NCBI GenBank assembly: GCA_013365325.1
Contig: JABVXV010000020.1
Location: 124,001-188,000, forward strand
Origin: Dipetalonema caudispina
Lineage: Eukaryota > Nematoda > Chromadorea > Rhabditida > Onchocercidae
DNA: 64,000 bases
Direction of reading: 5' to 3'
Shown here: positions 12,548-24,593 of the stretch, piece after piece
Position numbering within the stretch: position 1 is the first letter of the stretch
Layout of the letters: every line of letters starts with the position of its first letter
Position numbers and translations under genes: made by a program
Notes under the pieces: generated by a model
Databases searched by the model: none
The model's input: the letters and a program-made list of their open reading frames with translations, nothing else
Told to the model about the DNA's origin: nothing

Positions 12548-15500
12548 CTGAAAAAAGCAAAACTGTAGAAGCTAACATATGAACAAAAAAGAATTTGTTG
12601 TGTAATAAGGCCGTAATGAAAACACATAGTATCGAAAAATGATGATGCATTTTTTTTTTTTTTTTTTTTATTATCTGCAATCAAATTGTTCAAGATTGAA
12701 CCCTGATAAAGTGAAACTAAAACATAATATTGGAAGTTGTGCATTTGAAACTAATTAAATTGTATGAATGTCAAGTATTCGAAATGATAACTAGCTTATC
12801 TGTCACTATAATAATGGAATATAAATCCCAACGAATTGTAATTCAACACACCAATAAATCACATGAATGCATCAGATCTGAATTTGAAAAGAAGTGCTGC
12901 ATTCATAATCGTTCAGCACATTGATATGCCAACAACAAAGGGCATATTTCTCCAAAACAGAACAACTAATCAATCAACATTTAACTTTTCATTTCTTTGG
13001 GATAAAAAGTACGACACTAAAAACAACATTCATGAATGTATGTAATAGAATGAACTTACTTTTTACTATTCTTGAAAACGCTAGCTAATACCTGAATCAT
13101 TCATACGGATGTAAATAAAGAAACATTTTATACATGCAAAAATATATATGGCGATGATAACCTAACATCAAGAAATTCTATACCGGTTATTTTTTGAAAA
13201 TGATTCTCTAACTTACTTTTGCACTAGTTTTCTATTACAATTTAAAAACATTTCTTCGAAGCTATAATTATTTATTCTTTCTCTGCCCTTCATCTATTTC
13301 TAGGAAGCTCTATCCAAGGATGAAGATTATCTAGTTTTATCATTCAACAAAACTAATCCCACTCCCGAAAGGTTCTACAAACGGCGAAAATTCCTGTTGT
13401 TGTTCGTTTCATGATAGCACCTGCAGCGGATCCAATTTCACTGTTCCAAATCATACCTTCCCTTTTTTTATTTTCTATTCTTTTGTTCCCTTTCATTTTC
13501 TTTTAAATGATCTATTCAACAAAATAGAGCCTATAATTGAATTTCCAACGTCGGAACGGTTAACATAGTATAGAGAAGAAGCATATAGCATATATATATA
13601 TATTGCTGAGCTTGGACTTTTTATCTGCAGAGTGTCAGGAGTTAGCAATGAAATCAACTCAAATCTTACAAGGTACAATCGATGCTCAAACTAGCAAGCG
13701 TCAAAGCTATTCTACCATATATCAAACGAAAATCGTCTGGAGAAAGCGCAAAAAAAAAAGTCAATTTATAGTAGCAACCGACAAAGACAACCCAATAAGT
13801 GAAAGCATGATATAATACATTGATTGATGTGAAGTAAAGCTATGTATAAGCTAATACCATCTATTAATTAAAACAACAAAAACATTTCTGACACATCTTC
13901 TAAATAAGGATTTGACCTCATAACCTTTCTGAACAGAGATGAGATCCCATTGAATAGAGACAAAAGAGGAACAAAGAAGAGGTGGAGAAGTTATACAATC
14001 TACAATGCACATTTAAAAAGTATTGGATTAAAAGATGGAAAAAATAAGTTTCCTTCATGAAAGGACAAAATATACAAATTTTTATGGACTACTACTAAGA
14101 GCATGTTAGTCATTAAAAAGACTAGATATCATTCACTAGTCTTCGATAGTAGTGCCAGATTAGTCATATTTAGGGTATGTTCAAATACTTGAGTTGTACT
14201 CTTAACAGATTGAATAAAACTTTAAACCATTCAAAATAGATTTTAATTTCATAATTGCGCAATAAAATGTGAATTGAAATCTAAAATCTACTTTGTTCTT
14301 ACAGTGACAAATTTACGAAACGTATTTATCCTCCAGAATGGAATTTTATTGGAAAAAGTCGGAAAGATGAAGTTAAAAGTATAAAATTTTTGAAGAATTT
14401 GAAACATTAGAAATAAACCTACGAAAATGAGATAAGCTAAATGATAAGAAAACATTATCTAATCTACAAATTTTATTTTCTCTTATTGCTATACAATGAA
14501 GTGTCTAAACATAATATGAAATCAACTGGCAATATTTTTTATTTCATATACATAATGACAACAATGATCAATTGAAAATTAAACCTTCAATGACAGTATT
14601 TTGTTTTTTTAAATTCATTTAAATGAAAGTAAAGTTTGACTTGCTTCTTTCTTTTTCCATTAAAAAAAAAAAAACTAATCTTTTAAGTGCAATATTGAAT
14701 GAGGAAAAGTATCATTGTGATGAAAAATTATCTATGCTTGCAATAGATTGGAAGAAGAACCAAATATAATATAAAATATTAATAATTTGTAATGTATAAT
14801 ATGTGAAATAAAGAGAGACAGAATGTGTATTTTAGTAACATATATTTGTCGTGTAACTAAAGAGTGCTACAATTTTTTCCTGTTTGAAGAGGAAACCAGA
14901 AATAGATGAGTAAAGTTTCATTAGCTTTTTGTATTTAACACCTAGAAAAATCGATTGAAATTGAGTATAAAAGTTAAGTTAAAGTAATGTTGACCGATGA
15001 AAAACGGTCGATATCACCTTAGATTAATTTTCATCACCTAAAAGAATTGTGAAAAACAATGTAAAAAGAGAAAAAACAGAAGAAGAATATATTTTTACAT
15101 AACATCAAAAAAAGCTGTGAAAACATTTCGTAAAATCAGCACATCCCAAACGAATCGATTTCATTGATCATGCTAATTCAATCAATTCTATGCATAATAA
15201 TGTATCACAAAAAAGATAACAATCCTATTTACAATGGATCTATGGAAATGTATGACGTATGTCACCATCTTCTTTTTACAAATTTCAAACACTTTAATAT
15301 ATTCGGCATACATAGTAACAAGAAATGTTATGTATAAAACTCTATACATCTCACATCTGTTTTTTTCGTAAAGAGAGCATACTATTCCAGTTTAATTTGT
15401 TATTTATTACTCTATTACAGCTATGAAAATCAATTCAAAATTATTCATCATTTTGAGATATACATTAAAAGATAATAAAATATTAAATGATATTGGTTAT

Positions 15501-17589
15501 TTCTTCATCAAATACCTAATTAATATTTACCTAATAATTAGTGTATCGATAAAGCAAAAAGAAAATATATATATAATCATGTGATATTATATAAGGAAGG
15601 AAAAAAAAAAAAAAAGTGAATGATTAATTGAAAAAATGAGTATGAGAAAGTGAGAAAACAAAAAATTGAAGGAACAAACCAATCTAAAAATAGTATGTTG
15701 TTGTCTACGGAAGAATTTCATAGTATTGAAATTGTTGTTGACTGACCTGACCACTTTAAACAAACATCCAACGAATAAATGATGATATATTGATGATTGT
15801 ATCTTCATTTCTAACTAATGCTGTTCAATTCATAATTTAATTTCATTTTATATGTAAATATTTGAAAGGATGAAAATTATACCACAGATCAATTTATTCA
15901 TAGCAAAGAATTGTATTGAATACAAAGATTAAAAATGTGAAGGCTATCTCGAAATGATTGATAACAACTAAGAGGATTAACGATTGATTCTATCAATGAT
16001 GATCAATACAAGTGTTAACAATTTACAATGAAAAAAAGTCGAAAAATCTCAACGGTATCATATTTCCTAAAAATAAAAAAAAAAAAAAAGGTCTAATCAA
16101 ATAGTAAGCCTTAGTTTATCATAACTTTTCAGAATAATCGCAATATTTACTTACTTCTTCAATTTCAAAAATGAGCCCAGTTAAGATTATTAGCCAAATG
16201 GAAGCATTTAATATGTTCAGCGCAATAAACAACAAATGTAATAAATTATAAAATAATAGTATTAAAATATAATTACGTACAAATAAGTATCATTTACTTA
16301 TATTACTCTTTTCTCATAATTCATCTGATATCTTAATTTTTTTTCTGAAGAATACGAATATAGTATATTTGGGAAATGCATACAAATATATCTTTTGGAA
16401 GTAGAAATACATAAAAAGTTTGATTTTATTTTCAAACTAATATTCAATATTAAATGAATTGAATATCTTATAAAATATATAAAGCCAAATAGATTCATAA
16501 TAAGTTAGCTTAATACAATATCTTATTATGTTGAATATAATTTAATAGGCATAGAAAAATTAATCGAAATTTTTAAAACATTTAAATTTTAAGAAAGAGA
16601 GAGAAAAAAAAAGAAAAATAATGAAAATAGTTATATTTCATTGTTCATATGCAATTATTGATCATATAATATATCGGTTCAAGATTGGCTTGCTATAAGT
16701 GATGATGTTATGTTACTTTGATAATTAGGTTTTACCCGCTCTTTTTTTTTTTTTTTTTTTCTTCTTGTCGTTGTTGTTGTTTATTTATTTATTTTACAAT
16801 AATTTCTATTCTTATAGCATAATTTTATACTTATTTATATATATAGGATAGATCATTAAAATTGATTGATTATAGGCTTTTATGCATTTATGATTTTTTA
16901 TTTCGATTTTTTTTTTTTTTTTAGATTTGAAATTTTTGAAAATAATTTAATGCATTGATAATCTATTAATATAAATTTGTTGAAAAATAATTATTATCCT
17001 AATTCAATTATGTAATTCAGTTTTGATTATGTTAAAATCAATAATATTTTAGTGAGATGCAGTTTGTTATCACGAAATGAATTAGCATATCAGGGAGTTT
17101 TTCTAATCACTTCTTACTTTCATTATTAGAGAATGTGATACGTGAAGAATGTACCAACGTATAACTCATCGACGTAGCATTCGCTTTAAATGTTTTCTAA
17201 ATATGAAATTGTTAGCTTAACTTGGCTCTTTTTGGTAAGATTAGGTGGTTAGAAGAGAGAAAAAAGACTTCGACTATCATCTTTATATAGTAAATTTAAT
17301 TGTTTTATTATGAGATTGTTTCTTGTAAGGATTCATCATCACATCTTCATTTCTAGTTTGATATCATCATTTTATTGAATAGTCCATCGTGCAAATTCAT
17401 TATGAGAAGAAATGTACAGTTTCGTGAAATATTGACTGTAACATATCAGAAATGTGAAATGAGCTCAAAACCTATAATGTATCATCCTTTAGGGATGTTC
17501 TAAATGATCAAAGTACTATCTTGAATTATATATTTGAGATTAGGCTTCTTAAAATGAGTATGAAATCGATTTCTCAATTCAAACATGTA

Positions 17590-17880
17590 TTATTATCCAA
17601 ATCTTGACTTACACGAACTTATAGAAGTCCTACTTTTTAAATGTTAACCCGTCTATTGCGGAAATATGGAATTCATCATTTAAAAAGACCCTTTAAAATA
17701 GTTACGAAAAGAATGATTTCCTAATCTCATGGAACGTAAGGTCATAATAAATCAGCTATGCCACTAAACACTATTCATTTCAGAAAAATTCAAGTGCGAA
17801 AACGAAGTGTAGATCTGCATTGCTGTGCAATTTCAATTTCATTCGATCATATGGAAAAACTTTATCCGGATAACTTTATC
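17590..17880 (+). repeat. Dispersed repeat copy A
   Basis: Clearly related, in the same orientation, to 22747-22980 inside YIPF3. Shared blocks in the same order include ATCCAAATCTTGACT, TCTATTGCGGA, GAAAAGAATGA followed by TTCCTAAT, TCATGGAACGT, ATCAG.TATGC, and a weaker tail with TGCT.T.CAATTTC and GAAAAA. Substitutions and small indels are spread along the whole length, so the copies are old. No terminal repeats or coding sequence are visible. Confidence 0.75.
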
Positions 17881-18242
17881 GGAAAAAAAGTTTATTATAT
17901 TTATTAATTATTCGAAATTACTATGAAATTTTTTTACCTTTCTCGATGTCTGTTACATAATGAAATTAATCGTTAAACTTCATTAAGTTCGAATATTTTA
18001 TTTTTAATTGCATGAAACCAGTGACATAATGATTTTTTTTCAACTATACTATCCAGAAGTAATCATTTCCAATTATATCTATGTGTACTCATTTGCATAT
18101 TTGGAGTGTTTATTCTGTCCTTCAACGTTTTTTGAATGTAACATTCGCCTCAATTGCATGAAACTTTCCAATACCTGATATATCCGTGATGTTTCGGAAA
18201 ATTTCACTTCTAAGTAAGTTTTATTTTTTTTTACCTGTTGTA

Positions 18243-18440
18243 TTGCTAGTTAGCTAGCTATCTGACTAGAACCTTTCCACATCATTCGATATTTTAAACC
18301 ATAAATTTTCGAATTTGCATTATTGCTTATGATATCTTTATGTCTTTGTAAGTTGTAATTGAGCAAAGTTGTTCGAGGAGCAAAGGTCATACCATTTCTT
18401 CAGCTTTATTTTGCGATTTTTCGGGTTCTCCCTTCGTGTC
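18243..18440 (+). pseudogene. Decayed copy of MTAP intron 2 / exon 3 start
   Basis: This stretch just upstream of MTAP resembles 19029-19240, which spans MTAP intron 2 and the start of exon 3. Matching blocks in the same order include GCTAG.TA.TC, GAACNTTTC with CATC, ATCTTTAT, GA.CAAA, then GAGGAGCAAARGTCAT over the exon 3 acceptor, and later CGGGTTC with GTGT and TTC. The copy is out of frame and lacks the conserved GSLKEEL codons. It is a local duplication remnant, not an exon. Confidence 0.6.
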
Positions 18441-18541
18441 GTGTGTTTATTCATGTTTTATTCGTCGCATATCAATACGTTAAAAGAAGTCAAATAACGA
18501 TTTTAGATCTGTGTTGCTTCCAGAAACACCAGTAATTAGCA

Positions 18542-20644
18542 ATGAACTTCAAGGTTATCAGTTACTTATCTTCATATTCAGTCCTTTATGACAAAGTTTG
18601 AGTTGTGATGAAATTTTTGTGTGGACCGAACTATCACATACAAGAAATATCTCAGAATGCATTTTTTAAACTTTCTTTGTCACATAGAAAGTTTAAAAAA
18701 AAAAAAATTTCTGTGTCACAAATGGTTGCACAAATGTTTTTCTTATCAACTGGATTGCAAAATAAAAAAGAATTGTTGAAGGAGTTTTTTAGATTGGAAT
18801 CATCGGAGGAACTGGTCTTGAGGACCCAAAAATATTTAGCGATACACAGGAGCACAAAGTGAATACACCGTTTGGTTCGCCATCAGATGTGTTGATCGAG
18901 GGGAAAGTAGGCGATACTACCTGCATTCTTCTGTCACGTCACGGCCGAGATCATGACACGTCCCCAACAAATATCAATTATCGAGCAAATTTGTGGGCTC
19001 TAATGCAACAGGGTAGGCTTTTTTGCATTCGTAGTCGGCTAGATAGTCGCTGAGAACTTTTCTTCATCTCATAATTTGAATGAATTTTTAATTCTTGAAT
19101 TTATATGATTACCTATCTTTATACCTTCATAAAGTCGTTACTGAACAAAATCATTTGAGGAGCAAAAGTCATTTTGTCTACGGCAGCATCTGGAAGTTTA
19201 AAAGAAGAACTCACACCGGGTTCATTTGTGTTTTTGGATTCCTTCATTGACAGGTGAAGCAAACTTCCCTTTTCATTCTTTTGATATATTTATCATTTCA
19301 TACATGTCCCTAATTTGCTTCTGATTTCAGAACGTTTAAGCGCGAAGTAACATTCCATGATGGTAAGGATGGGCATCCAAAAGGCGTATGTCACATTCCC
19401 ATACATCCAGCATACAATGAGAAACTAAGACAGGTGTGGTAAAGATTTTGATTTGATAATGTCACGAAAATACAGGAAGTTTTTGTTCGGAGAATGGGAA
19501 ATCACTTCTTCAATATAGGCTTTCTTAAACAAATATGATAAGCCGTTTCTTACTTTCTCTCACTAATTTGGTTTTAGGTCTTAATTTCATCTGCAGAAGA
19601 ACTCAAATACAAGTTTTTTAAAACCGGAACGGCAATATGCATTGAGGGGCCGCGATATTCTTCTCGAGCTGAAAGTGAAGTGTACCGAGGCTGGAATGCT
19701 GATATTATCAACATGACTGTTTGTCCAGAAGTAAGCTTTGATAGTAACATTTCATGTATTCTGCACGTCAGACGTGAGTTTATGTGTTTTCCAGATAAGA
19801 TAAAGAGGCTTATGCTGTTGGCCGTGACCTTTCGTCTGATGAACTGTGATTATAAGTAGTGACGAATTTTTTAGTCAACAATTTGTAGTTTTCTTACTTA
19901 AATTATGTGATTTGTTTCAATACAAATAATCGTTTTCCTCAAAATTTCAAGTAAGTTGGGTGTACTCGACTTTTTACCTTTTGCACTGCATAAATTTCAT
20001 GTCTTGATTTATTATTATTTAATAGGTTTATCTGGCGAAAGAATTGGGCATTCCATTTGCAACAACTGCTATCGTAACAGATTATGATTGTTGGAGAGAG
20101 GGAGAAAAGGTCATATTTCTTTCTGTTTTAATTTTGAATAGAAGAAAGCAAGATTGGGAAGATTGCAACGAACGATTTCTGAAGTGTCGAAGCAACACTT
20201 TGTTCGGTTGTAGTGGTTTGAATTTAGTTGATTTTAAGGTATCAGTTGATTTGGTGGCTCAAAGGATGCGAGAATCTTCGGATAAAGCTAAAACCCTCTT
20301 CGTTACAGCAATCAAAAAAATTGGAGCAATGCAGTGGGGTGATGAAATAATGGAAGCTAAGGTTTTCTGTGCATTTTGCTGGAAATATTTAAATATCTTT
20401 TTCTTCTCATGATTTGTTTTACCTTACCACTGAAGAAATACCTACAATGTGCTAAAGTAGACCGAACATCCCAAACTTATACTGTGCATTATCGAAAGAC
20501 ATTGCTGGCGGGTAATTCATCTTCCGTTTTAATACATCGCTGGTTTTGTATTATGCAGTCATGAATTTATCAATGTTACAGAAAACAGCTCGAGCAAGTG
20601 TGATGGTTGATGAACATATGGTTTTCGATCACTTGAAATATTGA
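18542..20644 (+). CDS. MTAP: S-methyl-5'-thioadenosine phosphorylase
   Basis: Exons 18542-18553, 18793-19012, 19160-19253, 19331-19433, 19578-19730, 20026-20109, 20239-20361 and 20582-20644 join to 283 codons plus stop, the usual length of the enzyme. It cleaves methylthioadenosine with phosphate to adenine and methylthioribose-1-phosphate in methionine and purine salvage (cytosol). Visible signatures: IGIIGGTGL phosphate loop (5-13), SRHGR (52-56), [33 protein letters not shown] and TDYDCW (212-217), whose second Asp selects 6-aminopurines over purine-nucleoside-phosphorylase substrates. The C-terminus ends ASVMVDEH plus a short tail. The tiny first exon (Met-Asn-Phe-Lys) is inferred: it is the nearest in-phase start with a donor, preceded by a splice-acceptor-like TAATTAG; another first exon is possible. 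The gene converges on YIPF3. Confidence 0.95.
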
Positions 20645-21822
20645 AGTACCAAATACGTGGTTTCTGAGAGCCTGTCTCGTTGTTTTTTGCCATTTGATCC
20701 TATGCTCAGAAATACCATAATTTAGAAATACTATTAATTTGTACTTTCTATCCCGAATTCATTTTTTCTTTTCCTTCGCTTTGTACTTCATGGACAAATA
20801 ACGCAAGAATTCAGCACACTTTATTTCTTGTAACTTTTAAACAAGCAAGAATTAAGTCTGTCAGATTCTCTCTCTTTACAAATTCATAAAATTCCTTAAG
20901 TTATATACAGGACACGACAATTCATCAGTATCGTACAAATAGCCTCTCCTTTTATTTCCATTATACTTTCATACGCTTTATACATGAATATATGTCACAC
21001 TTTATTGCAACTGAAGATTTATATAGACAACCTAGAGATAACGATTCTAAAGATGAATAATGAATAACGGCTGTAGTTTATTTTTTGGTAAAGAATGGTT
21101 CAATAACTATTTGTAACGGAAGCTTTCGTTCTGCATCTTAAATCACAGATTGAGGGAAAATCCTTACCACTGTTTCTATGATTGCTGTGCTTATAAAAGC
21201 TTTATTTGATAAAGATTTGTGCAAATAAAGAGCTATACATTTTGGCAAAATAATAATTTTTTTATTCCTGGAAGCAGTAAACAAAATTGTCCTATGTGTA
21301 TAAATTATAAATTAATATTAAGTTGGTTATCCACTTCTTCAAGAAAACGAGCGTCCTTCCAAGCAGTGATTTAATATTTGAATGAACAATTTTGAATTTA
21401 TTGCAACTTGTTAAGTTTTTTAGTTAGTTCCCCCTTCCATGTCTTGACCAATTTGTTAAAAAAAAACCTAAGTGTCTTACAGTATGTGAACCGTAAAAAT
21501 GCGTTTAACATTTCAAACCGTGTCGTCCACTATCTCATGTCACCACAACAATCATTTAAAGGCCTTACCATGGTTCTGGCGTATATGGGATGGAATGATA
21601 AATGATTTGATATCTCAGTAAAATTATATAGACAACATTCAATAAAGAGGCAAAGATTAACCATTTATAGGATTTGCATCATTTGATAACAAAATCTGCA
21701 TTCTGTATGGGATCATTTGATAATCAAAGTTTGCATTCTGTATGGGAAATAACTTTGTTAAACCGAAGAATTAGATAGTTTATATTAACAGAGAGGAACA
21801 CAGGTAAGCTGACGGTGTCGTT
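20645..21822. other. Convergent intergenic region MTAP / YIPF3
   Basis: Shared 3' flank of two converging genes, AT-rich, without open frames worth calling. It contains a short imperfect tandem duplication at 21676-21744. UTRs of both genes should lie here. Confidence 0.6.
21676..21744. repeat. Imperfect tandem duplication, 34-35 bp unit
   Basis: Two adjacent units both begin ATCATTTGATAA and end GCATTCTGTATGGG, differing by a few bases and one indel in the middle. Confidence 0.85.
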
Positions 21823-23728
21823 TTAAGCTGCGGATAACGGCAAAGAAAAGACTGGACTTTGTTGTACATCGCCAAGAATTTCATCAATTTCTGTAATTTA
21901 CTTAACATAATCTTCCAGTGTTAGAAATTGCAACTGCAAAAGTTGTGGATGTCTCAGTTTCTTTCCGCAATGATAATGCGCACATTTCTTCATATATAAT
22001 ATTTTGACATCAATCAATTGCCACGTTAAATCTCATCGAAGTAAGAAAATTACCTTCAACAACGACGTGGAAGCCGTAGTGTAAGTAGCAAAGATAGCTA
22101 AGGTGCAATATACAAGCTGCCACAGTAATAGCTAATTTGTGGAATTTGTCGTGAGTCCGTGAACACATATACAAACTCTAAAATATATATTATCGATGAG
22201 GCATCTACTGAAAAGGAAAATGAGCAATGCTTAACTTTACAAACTCAGAATTCTCAAATGTATACCACTCGCAGGACGGATGGAACGCAAAAGATGATCA
22301 TCGTCGCATAAAAGAATAAATGTGAATGCATTGGGTGGAATATCATTGTTAGTATAAGTACTACACAGTGACTGCATAAGGAATATCCCTGAAAACGAAA
22401 AAAATTATTTTAAAACAAAATACCTCAAAAAAGCGACGCCTCCTCTGTTTTCCCTTCTCATTTCTAATCAGTACGTCATCTTTCCGGGCAGACTATCTTA
22501 ATTAACATAATGAACTAGTAATTCAACAAAAACTTACATATAACGAGAAGAAATGGATGAAAGATATATCAACACTAAACATCAGGCACAATGCATATAT
22601 CACTAAAGACATGAAAAACCAAGCGCCGAAACAAGTAACCATTGCCGTACCGATCAAAGTTCCATCTTGAACAGTATACCTGAAATTATTCTATCTCAAA
22701 ATAACTACAAGATCGACTTTTCGATATATGAAATTTCCAATTATGCATGAATATCCAAATCTTGACTAGCATGAACTTAAAAGGGTCCCACTTTCTATTG
22801 CGGAGACATGGGATTCACCGTTAGAAAAGATCCGTTAAACCGGTTATGAAAAGAATGACTTCCTAATGTCATGGAACGTTGTGTTATAAGGAATCAGTTA
22901 TGCTAAGGTCAAGAATTTATCGCGGAATTGTTTTGCTATACAATTTCGACTTTTCTCTTGGTAGAAAAAGTTAACCCTGATGACTTCATGGAATAGAGAA
23001 GCAGAGCGATCAAAGTAAGAATAATCATTGTTGGTCCATACATATCACTAGAAACATTCATCTGCGAAGGCCTTCGAGGTATGAAAGATTGTATCAAACG
23101 ATTTCGGACTTGACGGGGTTCTACGTCAAAGTAGGGTCGAAATAAATCGATACGACCATAAGAATTTAATGTATCTTTCATCTGTTTGCTGCTTGCTTCC
23201 CAAACCTAGAAAAAAAAGAAGATAATGAGATACTGTGTATTGATGCAGTAGTATAAATGATGATTCTTCAATATCATGTATGTTACTACACTAACGTTGC
23301 TTTAGCTGGTATACACCTTGTTGCTTCAAACTTGAACAAATTACTGGATAATATCAGCTGATGGTTTTACTGATTGGTACTACATTGGTACTACAAGTAT
23401 AAATGTTTTTAATATTCAGGTGGATATCTCGAATGGAAAAGACTACTAAAAAGAGAAGCTTTTGTAGATTAGTCAATAGGAAATTAGCCCTCGCGAATAG
23501 AAATCTTTTCTCTTCTCTTTTTTTTTAGATAAATCTTTTTTCTTCTCTTTTTTTTTAGATAAATCTTTTCTCTTCAGCAAAAACAATTATAGCTTCAATT
23601 CCTATCATTTCAATCTGAACTCTCAACCATACCATTTGAGAAAGCTTCGTATGTAGCATATCTGCTGCGGTAGCTTCCGTATCGTTGTCAGTAGAAATTG
23701 AACGATTTCTTGACCTTGTGCTCTCCAT
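21823..23728 (-). CDS. YIPF3: YIPF3-type Yip1-domain Golgi membrane protein
   Basis: Exons 23728-23633, 23205-22976, 22679-22538, 22388-22266, 22177-22054 and 21890-21823 join in phase to 260 codons plus stop. The family signature is YGRIDLFRPYFDVEPRQVRN followed by an IPRRPS turn. After it come about five hydrophobic segments: MIILTLIALLLY; FFMSLVIYALCLMF; VVLILTMIF; FFYATMIIFCVP; LAITVAACILHL. The cytosolic N-terminus is short (about 55 residues, Ser/Thr/Asn-rich). YIPF3 is a cis-Golgi multispanning protein that, with YIPF4, supports Golgi structure (family knowledge). The tail ends in a short soluble segment. Intron 1 carries 30-bp tandem repeats and intron 2 a dispersed repeat. It is shorter than the roughly 350-residue human protein. 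It is divergent from tdp-1 across 865 bp. Confidence 0.93.
22747..22980 (+). repeat. Dispersed repeat copy B in YIPF3 intron 2
   Basis: Same family as 17590-17880. It fills the part of intron 2 next to exon 2, and the weaker tail of similarity reaches the splice donor at 22975-22974. Either a small repeat inserted beside the exon, or copy A is a transposed piece of this intron. Confidence 0.75.
23501..23577. repeat. 30-bp tandem repeat in YIPF3 intron 1
   Basis: Two full units (23501-23530 and 23531-23560) and a partial third share the core CTTCTCTTTTTTTTTAGATA. They differ by one base. On the minus (coding) strand the tract is purine-rich and sits about 55 bp downstream of the exon 1 donor. 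Confidence 0.9.
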
Positions 23729-24593
23729 TATCTATATATCATGCATTGTAATATCAATATGTTACATGAATGACGTCATAGACGCATGTTTTTAAGCAAA
23801 TATACATAGAGAGTACAAAAAGAAATGCATAAGTTAACTGATATAAAGGAATAAACTCAAAAAATTAATAAATGGATAGAGGAATGTCGAAATATACATG
23901 ATATCTATCTGTTTACTATAAATCTATAGTGATTCAATGTAAAAATACTCAAGGTAACCTACCTACATTTCAGGTAAATTATCTGGAATATATCCCGAAT
24001 TAAAAGTAACTGTGATACTTTCACAATTGCCGACACGAAATATGCAAGGCCGAAGAATAGGATTGGTCGAATCTAGCCAGGCAATGATGATGTATCGTGT
24101 GAATGTTGGGTTCGGGTTGCTTCGTTCCGAGATATCTCAGGGGAGGACTATCGGTGGTTACATTCAAGGCGGCCATCCTCCATTGTCATGATTTTTGGGT
24201 TAGATGGGCGGATATATGTATGTATGTATGTTTATAGTAGGTTATGTGTGCTTGTAGTTATTGTACTTTTCTCTTCTTGTCAGTTACTTTCTTGAGTCAT
24301 TTTCTCCTGCAACAAATATTACTGCTCTTTTGCCCAGATTTTTTAAAGAATATTATTGCATAGTCTATCCTTTAAATGTTGAGTAATGAGTGATGGTTGA
24401 TAAAGTTTAATCAGTTAAATGGACTTTTTGATACTTTCTTATATACCATTAAAACCAATGCAGCACGTATTTTCTAACGTATATGAAAGCATCAGCGTGG
24501 TTGTTCTCGTTGATATTTTCATTATGTTACGTAAATTTGATATTATTCTGTAATTTTTTTTTTTTTTTTTTTTTTTTTTTGCAGAACACCGCA
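23729..24593. promoter_or_regulatory. Divergent promoter region YIPF3 / tdp-1
   Basis: An 865-bp interval between the starts of two divergent genes. The stretch 24040-24230 is clearly richer in G+C than its surroundings. It contains GGCGGCCATCCTCCATTG (24168-24185), which resembles a YY1-type ATGGCGGC/GCCGCCAT element, and a short TATG repeat at 24217-24231. This is a plausible bidirectional promoter; no initiation site can be read. Confidence 0.4.
24554..24593 (+). promoter_or_regulatory. Poly-T tract and likely trans-splice acceptor of tdp-1
   Basis: A run of 27 T followed by GCAG, with the tdp-1 ATG nine bases later. There is no matching upstream exon, so this looks like a spliced-leader acceptor site defining the mature 5' end. 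Confidence 0.55.

Larger units (their letters stand above)
12548..18541. other. Gene-poor 6 kb intergenic region
   Basis: Sequence between the divergent ipla-1 and MTAP genes. Both strands carry only short AT-rich frames without motifs or coherent splice phases. It contains A/T homopolymers (12652-12671, 16741-16760, 16911-16922), a slightly GC-richer patch near 13300-13450 that could be the ipla-1 promoter, one copy of a dispersed repeat (17590-17880) and a decayed MTAP fragment near the right end. I see no RNA gene. Confidence 0.6.

Noticed and set aside
13603..13815. 70-codon plus-strand frame in the gene-poor region
   Set aside because: No homology recognised, no splice partners, AT-rich composition like its surroundings.
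18605..18862. 85-codon plus-strand frame at the MTAP start
   Set aside because: It reads MTAP exon 2 in the wrong frame and spans an intron.
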